Origin: an uncultured Collinsella sp. | Lineage (GTDB): Bacteria; Actinomycetota; Coriobacteriia; Coriobacteriales; Coriobacteriaceae | DNA: 17,757 nucleotides | Assembly (NCBI GenBank): GCA_900549185.1 | Contig: URNM01000024.1 | Coordinates: 1-17,757 of the forward strand | Reading direction: 5' to 3' | Shown: piece by piece, positions 7,294 to 13,381 of the stretch | Layout of the letters: every line of letters starts with the position of its first letter | How positions within the stretch are numbered: position 1 is the first letter of the stretch | Notes under the pieces: model-generated | Seen by the model: only the letters and a program-made list of their open reading frames with translations | The model's database searches: none | Told to the model about the DNA's origin: nothing | Made by a program: the position numbers and the translations under genes

Positions 7294-7391
7294 AGGCTCC
7301 ATCATAGCGCAGGGCGCAGACACCCCATGGCATCCGCGCCCCGTTCGTTTGCATCGTTGTTCGACAGCTCTACCGGCTCAGATATCAGCCG

Positions 7392-7814
7392 CTAACTCAC
7401 CGTCTCCTCGCCAAAGCGATACAGTTCCTCGTTGACCTTTTGGAGACTGCACCCGCGATCGATGCAAAAGATGATAATCGCATCGCGGCGGTCCTTGCAG
7501 TTAAGGACGCTTACCCCGGCAGCCGTCAGCGCACGGTTGGTCTCTTTGAGCGTCAGCGCCATCGCAAAGGCAATCTGCAGCACCTTATTGCGACTCGGAT
7601 GACGCGCACCGGTAAAGATCTGATAGCCAAAGGTCTCATTGAGATCAGCCATACGGACCACGCGCGAGCGCTCCAAGCCCTTTTCCTGCAGTAGCTGCTT
7701 CAGGTAGTCCGAAAGCGACGGGGCGGCAAAGTCGTGCTCCCTGATATAGCCATCGATGTTCGGCGCATCGAGAAGCTCATTGAGCAACTCCTCGGTCAGC
7801 TTTTTATCGGACAT
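7392..7814 (-). CDS. Small helix-turn-helix protein next to the kinase
   Basis: A 140-residue cytoplasmic protein of mostly helical character. The segment LERSRVVRMADLNETFGYQIFTGARHPSRNKVLQIAFAMALTLKE (about residues 47-91) has the spacing of an XRE/Cro-like helix-turn-helix, including the GARHPSR turn and the following helix. The rest is not recognised. It has a strong ribosome binding site (GGGAGGT, seven bases before the ATG). It is 32 bases downstream of the FxLYD gene and about 98 bases upstream of the kinase gene, all on -, so a three-gene operon is plausible. I infer that it may be a transcription regulator controlled by the kinase; this is not shown by sequence. It could instead be an adaptor that does not bind DNA. 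Confidence 0.75.
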   Translation of the reverse strand: MSDKKLTEELLNELLDAPNIDGYIREHDFAAPSLSDYLKQLLQEKGLERSRVVRMADLNETFGYQIFTGARHPSRNKVLQIAFAMALTLKETNRALTAAGVSVLNCKDRRDAIIIFCIDRGCSLQKVNEELYRFGEETVS

Positions 7815-7846
7815 ACGACTTCACCTCCCCCAGTGCATGCAACATG

Positions 7847-8290
7847 CTAGAAACCGCTTACGTCCGAACGCTCCCAACTGGCGACCTGATCGGGAGACAC
7901 CGTGCCCAGCGCCTCGAACTTCCAGGAGCCGCCCGCCTTCAGATGATTGGTGTTTGCAAGAGCCGTTCCAACCTGGTTGCCATCAGCATCATACAGAACA
8001 TACTCAATCTGAATGTGGCTCTTTTCCTTGTCCGTGTTATTGGTCAGCGTCCCCGTGATCTTATAGGCAAACTGATTGGAAGTGTCTTCAGCCTCGTCAG
8101 CAATGGTATACGGTTCTTGCGGTTCTTTTTGCTCCTCAGCCTGCTGTGTCGTCTCGGCAGGTTTTGCCGAATCGCTCGCAGGCGAATCGGTTGAGTTGCC
8201 GCCCATAGAGCCCACGGCACCGACAATAACCAGCACCACGATGACGCCTAGGACAATCTTACCGATCGGCTTCTTTCCCTCTTTTGCCAT
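7847..8290 (-). CDS. FxLYD-type membrane-anchored extracellular protein
   Basis: A 147-residue protein with a short basic start (MAKEGKKPIGK), one membrane helix (IVLGVIVVLVIVGAVGSM, about residues 12-29), an acidic Ser/Pro/Gln-rich stalk, and a small beta-rich domain (about 65-147) with KITGTLTNNTDKEKSHIQIEYVLYDADGNQVGTALANTNHLKAGGSWKFEA. That last pattern is typical of FxLYD domains found outside the membrane in Gram-positive bacteria; their ligand is unknown. There is no lipobox cysteine, so it is anchored by the helix. The ATG at 8290 is preceded by AGGA at a 6-base spacing. This ribosome binding site lies inside a strong hairpin (8296-8349). Co-directional with the HTH and kinase genes downstream, so it may be the outside part of a signalling unit. 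Confidence 0.8.
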   Translation of the reverse strand: MAKEGKKPIGKIVLGVIVVLVIVGAVGSMGGNSTDSPASDSAKPAETTQQAEEQKEPQEPYTIADEAEDTSNQFAYKITGTLTNNTDKEKSHIQIEYVLYDADGNQVGTALANTNHLKAGGSWKFEALGTVSPDQVASWERSDVSGF

Positions 8291-8295
8291 TATTC

Positions 8296-8349
8296 ATCCT
8301 TCCTACGATCCGGCTACCGTGCCGGCACACAGCACATCGTAGGAAGGAT
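8296..8349 (-). promoter_or_regulatory. Hairpin burying the ribosome binding site of the FxLYD gene
   Basis: ATCCTTCCTACGAT (8296-8309) and ATCGTAGGAAGGAT (8336-8349) form a perfect 14-bp inverted repeat around 26 bases. That loop itself contains the 10-base palindrome GTGCCGGCAC (8319-8328). In the - strand transcript the 3' arm contains AGGAAGGA, the ribosome binding site for the ATG at 8290, and it would be fully paired. This could be a cis-acting translational switch, an RNA-binding protein site, or, at DNA level, an operator. Confidence 0.6.
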
Positions 8350-8363
8350 TAAACTTGAATTCA

Positions 8364-8378
8364 TTAGCTGAGAGCTAA
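8364..8378 (-). promoter_or_regulatory. Palindrome upstream of the FxLYD gene, possible operator
   Basis: TTAGCT-GAG-AGCTAA is a perfect 6-bp inverted repeat about 15 bases upstream of the large hairpin. It lies where a promoter for the FxLYD-HTH-kinase group would be expected. No convincing -35/-10 pair was found. The rest of 8379-8454 holds nothing I can recognise. Confidence 0.3.
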
Positions 8379-8454
8379 GGTTGCGGTAAACGGCCAATGC
8401 AGTTATCCAAACGCCGAGCAAACGCACTTTGCGCGACCGTCTGCCGGCAGCGCA

Positions 8455-8778
8455 TCAACCCACCGTGACGGATTCCCCGGTAAAGGCACTGACCATCAAC
8501 AGGACAAAGAACACCAGGTAGCTGACACTCAGCGGGTACGCAATGACCAGGAATACAACCCAGCCGACATTGGTTTTACCGCCGGCACGGCGTCGCTCGC
8601 GATTGCGGCAGAGCCAAATCGTCACGCCGATGGCAGTGATAAACAGTACGAGTGCCGCCGCAGCCAGCCCAGCAAGCGCAAACATCACGCCAATGCTCAC
8701 AGCAATAACCGGAAGCAACAACAAGCCGCACCCACACCCACCGGGACTATAAACGGCAGACTGTCGGCGTCGTTCCAT
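8455..8778 (-). CDS. Small membrane protein of unknown function
   Basis: A 107-residue protein with a basic N-terminus (MERRRQSAVYSPGGCGCG), two long hydrophobic stretches (LLLLPVIAVSIGVMFALAGLAAAALVLFI..., enough for two helices, and VGWVVFLVIAYPLSVSYLVFFVLLMVSAF) and a basic loop (CRNRERRRAGGKTN) between them. The topology is three or four helices. The ATG at 8778 has GGAG five bases upstream. A GTG at 8808 that overlaps the stop of the higA-like gene is also in frame. It lies 29 bases after the antitoxin gene and is probably co-transcribed with it. I do not recognise the family. Confidence 0.65.
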   Translation of the reverse strand: MERRRQSAVYSPGGCGCGLLLLPVIAVSIGVMFALAGLAAAALVLFITAIGVTIWLCRNRERRRAGGKTNVGWVVFLVIAYPLSVSYLVFFVLLMVSAFTGESVTVG

Positions 8779-8807
8779 CGTCACTCCAACCTCAATATCT
8801 TTGAGCA

Positions 8808-9149
8808 CTACAACGCAGCGGCCTGCTGGACAGGAACGATCTTATTCAGCTCCGGTTCGATCCGCCTTTTCTCGGCCTCAAGGTCAAACGCCACCTGAGC
8901 GCGCAGCCAATAACCATCCGTCAGGCCAAAATAACGGCAAAGACGGAGGTCGGTGTCGGCCGTCACGCGACGTTTTCCCAAGACAATCTGCCCGATACGC
9001 TGAGCCGGAATCCCAGTCTCTTTCGCAAGGCGATATTGAGAAATGCCCATGGGAACAAGAAACTCCTCTTTGAGAAGCTCACCAGGAGTCACCGGCGACA
9101 GCAAATCGGCCGAAGTCTCATCACTTGTGATAATCGACGATTTCGACAT
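8808..9149 (-). CDS. higA: HigA-type antitoxin, XRE family
   Basis: A 113-residue protein with the typical HigA core: SPVTPGELLKEEFLVPMGISQYRLAKETGIPAQRIGQIVLGKRRVTADTDLRLCRYFGLTDGYWLRAQ. This is a helix-turn-helix DNA-binding domain that also binds and neutralises the HigB toxin. The ATG at 9149 overlaps the end of the toxin gene by 29 bases, the usual toxin-first order of higBA, and has AGGAG about 10 bases upstream. In-frame starts further upstream (to 9224) would overlap the toxin gene more deeply and are not needed for the domain. It should repress its own operon, with the palindrome at 9414-9426 as candidate operator. Confidence 0.88.
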   Translation of the reverse strand: MSKSSIITSDETSADLLSPVTPGELLKEEFLVPMGISQYRLAKETGIPAQRIGQIVLGKRRVTADTDLRLCRYFGLTDGYWLRAQVAFDLEAEKRRIEPELNKIVPVQQAAAL

Positions 9150-9402
9150 TCCAAGCCATCTCCTGTCTCCACTCAAAACAGACCCGATAGCGCTCGTTAA
9201 CACGGATGCTATATTGACCGGCACGATCGCCCTTCAAAGCTTCCAGGCGGTTGCCCGGTGGAACGCGAAGATCATCAAGCGAAGCACAAACCTGCAGTTG
9301 GCGAATCTTCCTCAACGCAACACGCTCAAAGGGCACGAACCTCCTGACCCGCACACCCATGGCAAAGCGTTCGGTATTCTCATCTTTATACGATGCAATC
9401 AT
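9121..9402 (-). CDS. higB: HigB/RelE-type toxin (host inhibition)
   Basis: A 93-residue protein of the HigB branch of the RelE/ParE superfamily, ribosome-dependent mRNA endonucleases in the characterised members. Family marks are RVALRKIRQLQVCASLDDLRVPPGNRLEALKGDRAGQYSIRVNERYRVCFEW, that is, the segment with LxxLKGxxxGxxSIRVNxxYRxxF, and a C-terminal VEIVDYHK with the conserved His. The ATG at 9402 has AAGG eight bases upstream. It is the first gene of the toxin-antitoxin operon and overlaps the antitoxin. All key residues look intact, so it is likely active. The chromosomal role is unknown. Confidence 0.88.
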   Translation of the reverse strand: MIASYKDENTERFAMGVRVRRFVPFERVALRKIRQLQVCASLDDLRVPPGNRLEALKGDRAGQYSIRVNERYRVCFEWRQEMAWNVEIVDYHK

Positions 9403-9413
9403 AGTATCGCCTT

Positions 9414-9459
9414 ACGTTAGTAACGTCAAACGTTTCTATAGACTTACATCTCTATTATA
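9414..9459 (-). promoter_or_regulatory. higBA promoter with candidate operator palindrome
   Basis: On the - strand a perfect TATAAT lies at 9454-9459, about 52 bases before the toxin start. Between it and the start is ACGTTA-G-TAACGT (9414-9426), a perfect 6-bp palindrome that overlaps the start of the leader. This arrangement fits autorepression by the HigA-like protein. No clear -35 element is present. The region is the most AT-rich in the window. Confidence 0.5.
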
Positions 9460-9466
9460 TCGTACG

Positions 9467-9490
9467 TTTGTTCGTGTTTTCTAGAACAAA
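9467..9490 (-). other. Short inverted repeat between the deacetylase and higBA genes
   Basis: TTTGTTC (9467-9473) and GAACAAA (9484-9490) form a 7-bp inverted repeat with a 10-base spacer. It starts 15 bases after the deacetylase stop codon and overlaps the upstream edge of the higBA promoter. It may be a weak terminator or a regulator site. Confidence 0.35.
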
Positions 9491-9504
9491 TAGTCCTTCA
9501 CGCC

Positions 9505-10692
9505 TTAGTCAAGCGAAAGTAATCGTTTGTAGACATCGAGGCCTTTGAGCAGAATTTCCTCGTCAAAGAGCATGGTATCGGTATGCAGAGCGCTCGTGGC
9601 ATAGGCGGGACAGCCATCCGGATCACTCGGGTTTTCTTGTCCCTCTGGCACGCCCGTGCCCAGCAAGAAGAACACGCCCGGAAGATGGCGCTGATAGAAG
9701 GCGAAGTCCTCGGCAATCAGCAGCGGCTCGTCCACAAGTTGCAGCTCGGACAAGGCAGGCGCAATGCAGGCAAACAGCTCGGGGTCGTTATCGACTGGCG
9801 GATAGCCCTCGGCAAAGTCAAGATCATACGTACAGCCCGTTGCGGTGCACGCCTCGTCGAGCACACGGCGCACGCTCTCGCGCGCACGGTCGAACATGTC
9901 GTCCGTAAACACACGTAGGCTGCCGGCAACATGGGCCTCCCCCGCCACCGTGTTGCAGACGGTACCGGCCTGCAGCAGGCCGAACTTACCGATACAGGGC
10001 TCGTCGGCACCCAACTCGTCCATGAGCTCGCGCTCGGCAACCAAGAACTTGGCAGCCGCCAATGCCGCATCGTGCGATTCGCCAACGGGAACGCCGTAGG
10101 TCTTGGCGATATGGATGCTCGCGCCATGGATATGAATGTGCGTCTCGCTTGAGCGCGCCAGCAGCGGACCGGGACAACTCGCCAACGTACCGGCAGGCAA
10201 ATCGGGCCACACATGGAAGCCAAAGATGCGATCTGCCCCATAGTGCTCGAACACACCGCTCTCGCACACCGTCTTGGCGCCGCCGGTCGTTTCCTCGGCC
10301 GGCTGAAACACAAAGAGCACGTTGCGCTTGATGGAGCCCGGTTGCTCGCGAATCGTACGGTCGACATACGTCGCAGCGGCAAGCGCCATGGCCATGTGAC
10401 CGTCGTGACCGCACGCGTGCATTTTGCCGGGATGGGTCGAGGCAAAGGCCGCACCCGTCGCCTCCGCGATGGGCAGCGCGTCCATATCGGCGCGAATCGC
10501 CGTAGCATGCGCGGCGCCCGTGCCGGCATCAAAAAAAGCGCAGACGCAGCTGGGACACGGATGGGTCACCTCGCAGGCGAGCGGCGCCAACACGCCCTCA
10601 ATATAGGTGATGGTTTGCGGAAGATCGAAATCGAGCTCCGGAATGCGATGCAGGTCGCGCCGATAGCGACGAAGTTCTTGGAGCTCGGTCAT
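9505..10692 (-). CDS. M20 family amidohydrolase, possible N-acetyl-diaminopimelate deacetylase
   Basis: A 395-residue cytoplasmic metallohydrolase of the M20D group (aminoacylase/IAA-amino-acid hydrolase type), normal length. It has RRDLHRIPEL at the N-terminus, AIRADMDALP, the metal-binding MHACGHDGH (His96, His99 with Cys94), QPAEETTGGA (catalytic Glu133/134), GFHVWP, and near the end LIAEDFAFY and TSALHTDTMLFDEE. The start at 10692 has AAAGGA six to seven bases upstream; upstream in-frame starts lack one. It lies divergent from a lysA-dapA-dapB-dapH operon that uses the acetyl branch of DAP synthesis. That branch needs exactly such a deacetylase (YkuR in Bacillus). I infer this role from context, but hippurate-type or other N-acyl amino acid hydrolysis is equally compatible with the motifs. 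Confidence 0.82.
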   Translation of the reverse strand: MTELQELRRYRRDLHRIPELDFDLPQTITYIEGVLAPLACEVTHPCPSCVCAFFDAGTGAAHATAIRADMDALPIAEATGAAFASTHPGKMHACGHDGHMAMALAAATYVDRTIREQPGSIKRNVLFVFQPAEETTGGAKTVCESGVFEHYGADRIFGFHVWPDLPAGTLASCPGPLLARSSETHIHIHGASIHIAKTYGVPVGESHDAALAAAKFLVAERELMDELGADEPCIGKFGLLQAGTVCNTVAGEAHVAGSLRVFTDDMFDRARESVRRVLDEACTATGCTYDLDFAEGYPPVDNDPELFACIAPALSELQLVDEPLLIAEDFAFYQRHLPGVFFLLGTGVPEGQENPSDPDGCPAYATSALHTDTMLFDEEILLKGLDVYKRLLSLD

Positions 10693-10803
10693 AAAGGGTC
10701 CTTTCATGGGGCATATCCATTCACACACTATTGTGATGCAGAATTATGACGCCCTTATTTCCAGCATATCCCTGCATTTTTTAAACGTTATATACGAATA
10801 CTC

Positions 10804-10841
10804 TTGTTTGGTAAAGTGCAACGTGGTAGGGTCGTTACCAC
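10804..10841 (+). promoter_or_regulatory. Candidate promoter of the lysA-dap operon
   Basis: TTGTTT (10804-10809), a 17-base gap and TAGGGT (10827-10832) would place the transcript start just before the riboswitch at about 10840. Match to consensus is weak. A perfect palindrome GTGGTA-N7-TACCAC (10823-10841) overlaps the -10 and start region and could be an operator or a 5' hairpin. The divergent deacetylase promoter must lie in 10693-10803, which is AT-rich, but I cannot place it. Confidence 0.35.
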
Positions 10842-11001
10842 TTGATAGAGGCGCGGGCACGAAGAGCCGCGGGCGAGTCGGCAGACTTTGACCCCGTGGG
10901 GAGGCGAAACCCGCCGAACTGGGTTTTTCGGGCACGAGCAACCTGGTGGGCCTGCGGGAAACACCCGCAGGACTGTCTGCAGCAATGCGGGAGCGCTATC
11001 C
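10842..11001 (+). ncRNA. Lysine riboswitch (L box) aptamer
   Basis: The leader matches the lysine aptamer element by element. TTGATAGAGGCGC is followed by a conserved GAAGAG, then GGGGAGGCGAAACCCGCCGAACT, GGGCACGAGCAACC, a perfect 8-bp hairpin CCTGCGGG/CCCGCAGG (10951-10971) and GGACTGTC. It closes with CTATC at 10996-11000, which pairs with GATAG at 10844-10848 to form P1. The same landmarks occur in the Bacillus subtilis lysC leader. It lies directly before the lysA-dapA frame, so it should sense lysine and lower expression of the operon. Confidence 0.88.
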
Positions 11002-11071
11002 GGACATGGGGTCCACGCTATGCGGATTCGATGCGCCGATGGCGCCGTCTGGATAGCGAGGTTTACGGGAC
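11002..11071 (+). promoter_or_regulatory. Expression platform of the lysine riboswitch (translational)
   Basis: The 3' strand of P1 extended, CGCTATCCGGAC (10994-11005), is complementary to GTCTGGATAGCG (11047-11058) with one G-U pair. A second CGCTAT copy within CCACGCTAT (11013-11021) can pair with ATAGCGAGG (11053-11061) with one mismatch, and this would cover GAGG (11058-11061), the only visible ribosome binding site of the gene starting at 11072. There is no T-run, so control is probably of translation. Model: with lysine, P1 forms and the second copy hides the site; without lysine the first copy frees it. Confidence 0.55.
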
Positions 11072-13381
11072 ATGGCATTGACCCCCAACGAAGCGTATGC
11101 GGCCAAGCAGCCGTTTGTGGACAAGGAGACGCTCGAGCATATTGTCGAGCAGTTCCCCACGCCGTTTCATCTATACGACGAGGCGGGCATCCGCCGCAAC
11201 ATGCAAGAGGTGCGCGACGCCTTTGCGTGGAACCCGGGCTTTAAGGAATACTTTGCCGTCAAGGCCAACCCTAACCCGGCACTCATCTCCATCCTCAACG
11301 AATACGGCTGCGGCTGCGATTGCTCGAGCTATACCGAGCTCATGATTGCCCGCTCGCTGGGTATCACCGGCCACGACATCATGTTCTCGTCCAACGACAC
11401 GCCGGCGGCGGATTTTGAGCTCGCCGACAAGCTGGGTGCCATCGTCAACTTTGACGACATCAGCCATATCGATTTCTTTGAGCGCGTTGCGGGACCCATC
11501 CCCAAGACGGTCAGCTGCCGTTTTAACCCGGGCGGCCTGTTCCAGCTCTCCAACGGCATTATGGACAACCCCGGCGACTCCAAATACGGCATGACCACCG
11601 AGCAGCTCTTTGAGGCTTTTCGCATGCTCAAGGCCAAGGGCGCCGAGAATTTTGGCATCCATGCCTTCCTTGCCAGTAACACCGTCACTAACGACTACTA
11701 CCCCAAGCTCGCACGCATCCTTTTTGAGCTTGCCGTGCGCCTGGAGCGCGAGACCGGCGCACATGTCGCCTTTATCAATCTGTCCGGCGGTGTGGGTATC
11801 CCCTACCTGCCCGAGCAGCAGGCCAACGACATTCACGCCATCGGCGAGGGAGTGCACGCGGCATACGACGAGATCCTGGTTCCTGCCGGCATGGGCGATG
11901 TGGCCATCTGCACCGAGATGGGCCGCTTTATGATGGGCCCCTACGGCTGCCTGGTCACCAAGGCCATCCACGAGAAGCAGATCTACAAGGACTATATCGG
12001 CGTGGACGCAAGCGCCGTCGACCTCATTCGTCCCGCTATGTATGGTGCCTACCACCACATTACGGTGATGGGACAGCCGGGTGGCCCTGACAAGACCGCA
12101 GCACCGGTCACGAACACGTATGACATCACGGGCAACTTGTGCGAGAACAACGATAAGTTCGCTATCGACCGTGAGCTGCCGCAGATCGACATGGGTGATG
12201 TACTCGTGATCCACGATACCGGCGCGCATGGCTACTCCATGGGCTACAACTACAACGGGCGGCTGCGCTCCGCCGAGGTCCTGCTGCGCCCCGATGGCTC
12301 GGCCGACCTCATCCGCCGTGCCGAGCGCCCGGGCGATTACTTTGCCACGCTCGACGTGCTGCCGAGCGGCCGAGAGCTGCTGGCCAAGTCTCGCGCCGAA
12401 AGCGCCCGCCGTCGGGCCCAAGACGAGCGCCTGGCAGTCGCCGCCCAATGGAACAAACGCATCCAGATCGCGGACGCGAAGGAGAAGAACATGGACATCC
12501 GCAATCTCGAGGGCTCAATCGTCGCCCTCGTCACGCCGTTTAAAAAGGACGGCAGCGTCGACTTTGATGTACTCGAGCGCCTTATCGATTTCCACCTGCA
12601 AAACGGCACCGACGCCATCCTCACCCTGGGCACCACCGGCGAGAGCGCCACGATGACCGATGACGAGGACAACTCCGTCGTCGCCGCCGTGGTCAAGCAT
12701 GTTGCAGGACGCGTCCCCGTCATCGCCGGCTCGGGCTCCAACTCCACGCAGACGATGCTCACCAAGTCGCTCACCTACCAGGGCTTGGGAGCCGACGGCC
12801 TGCTGCTCATCACCCCCTACTACAACAAGTCCAATGAAGAGGGTATCTATCAGCACTTTAAGACCGTCGCCGATGCTGTGGACATCCCCTGCATCCTGTA
12901 CAACATCCCCGGCCGCTGCGGTTGCGGCATCAGCGAGCGCAACGTAGAGCGCTTGGCCGCGCACCCTAACATCATGGGCATCAAGGAAGCCTCGGGCAAC
13001 GTCGCCTACGCGGCCAAGATCGCCCACCTGCTGTCCGACGACTTCCGCATGTACTCGGGCGAGGATGCGCTCACCGTGCCGCTCATGAGCCTGGGCGCCT
13101 CGGGCACCATCAGCGTGTGGGCCGACATTCAGCCGCAGCTTGTGCATGACATGTGCCGCGCCTATTTGGACGGTGACGTGGCGCGCGCCCGCGATATCCA
13201 GATTGCCGGCCAGCCGCTCATCAATGCCCTCTTTAGCGAGGTCAACCCCATCCCCGTCAAGGAAGCACTCGCTCAGATGGGTATGATCGAGGCAAACTAC
13301 CGCATGCCTCTATGCCCCATGGCAGACGACACGCGCGCTGCACTTACCGATGCTCTGAAGGGAGCTGGTCTGCTTGATTAA
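11072..13381 (+). CDS. lysA-dapA: Fused diaminopimelate decarboxylase-dihydrodipicolinate synthase (LysA-DapA)
   Basis: One open frame of 769 residues with two complete enzymes. Residues 1 to about 428 are LysA, the PLP enzyme that converts meso-DAP to lysine: YFAVKANPNP (PLP lysine 64), LSGGVGIPY (about 238-245), TEMGRFMMGPYG, NLCENND (catalytic Cys357) and AMYGAYHHI. The histidine motif is IHAFLASN rather than the common HIGSQ, a divergent form. Residues about 429-473 are a charged helical linker. Residues 474-769 are DapA (296 residues, normal size), which condenses pyruvate and aspartate semialdehyde: TLGTTGES, ITPYYNK, YNIPGR with Tyr610, and GIKEASGN with Schiff-base Lys638. There is no stop between them, yet AAGGAG (12479-12484) and ATG 12491 form a perfect internal start for DapA. 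The frame is controlled by the upstream lysine riboswitch and overlaps dapB by 8 bases. Confidence 0.85.
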   Translation: MALTPNEAYAAKQPFVDKETLEHIVEQFPTPFHLYDEAGIRRNMQEVRDAFAWNPGFKEYFAVKANPNPALISILNEYGCGCDCSSYTELMIARSLGITGHDIMFSSNDTPAADFELADKLGAIVNFDDISHIDFFERVAGPIPKTVSCRFNPGGLFQLSNGIMDNPGDSKYGMTTEQLFEAFRMLKAKGAENFGIHAFLASNTVTNDYYPKLARILFELAVRLERETGAHVAFINLSGGVGIPYLPEQQANDIHAIGEGVHAAYDEILVPAGMGDVAICTEMGRFMMGPYGCLVTKAIHEKQIYKDYIGVDASAVDLIRPAMYGAYHHITVMGQPGGPDKTAAPVTNTYDITGNLCENNDKFAIDRELPQIDMGDVLVIHDTGAHGYSMGYNYNGRLRSAEVLLRPDGSADLIRRAERPGDYFATLDVLPSGRELLAKSRAESARRRAQDERLAVAAQWNKRIQIADAKEKNMDIRNLEGSIVALVTPFKKDGSVDFDVLERLIDFHLQNGTDAILTLGTTGESATMTDDEDNSVVAAVVKHVAGRVPVIAGSGSNSTQTMLTKSLTYQGLGADGLLLITPYYNKSNEEGIYQHFKTVADAVDIPCILYNIPGRCGCGISERNVERLAAHPNIMGIKEASGNVAYAAKIAHLLSDDFRMYSGEDALTVPLMSLGASGTISVWADIQPQLVHDMCRAYLDGDVARARDIQIAGQPLINALFSEVNPIPVKEALAQMGMIEANYRMPLCPMADDTRAALTDALKGAGLLD
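12479..12493 (+). promoter_or_regulatory. Internal ribosome binding site and ATG for a separate DapA
   Basis: AAGGAG is followed by six bases and an ATG at 12491, in the same frame as the fusion. The protein from here begins MDIRNLEGSIVALVTPF, a normal DapA N-terminus. A free DapA could therefore be made in addition to, or instead of, the fused protein. The bases that form the site also encode AKEKN of the linker. Confidence 0.65.

Noticed and set aside
10842..11001. T-box leader as an alternative for the structured leader
   Set aside because: There is no T-box antiterminator core of the AGGGTGGNACCGCG kind, while the lysine aptamer landmarks and P1 are present in the right order.
11171..12448. 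A 425-codon open frame on - antisense to lysA
   Set aside because: Shadow of a well-supported gene; repetitive Val/Asp/Gly composition and no motif.
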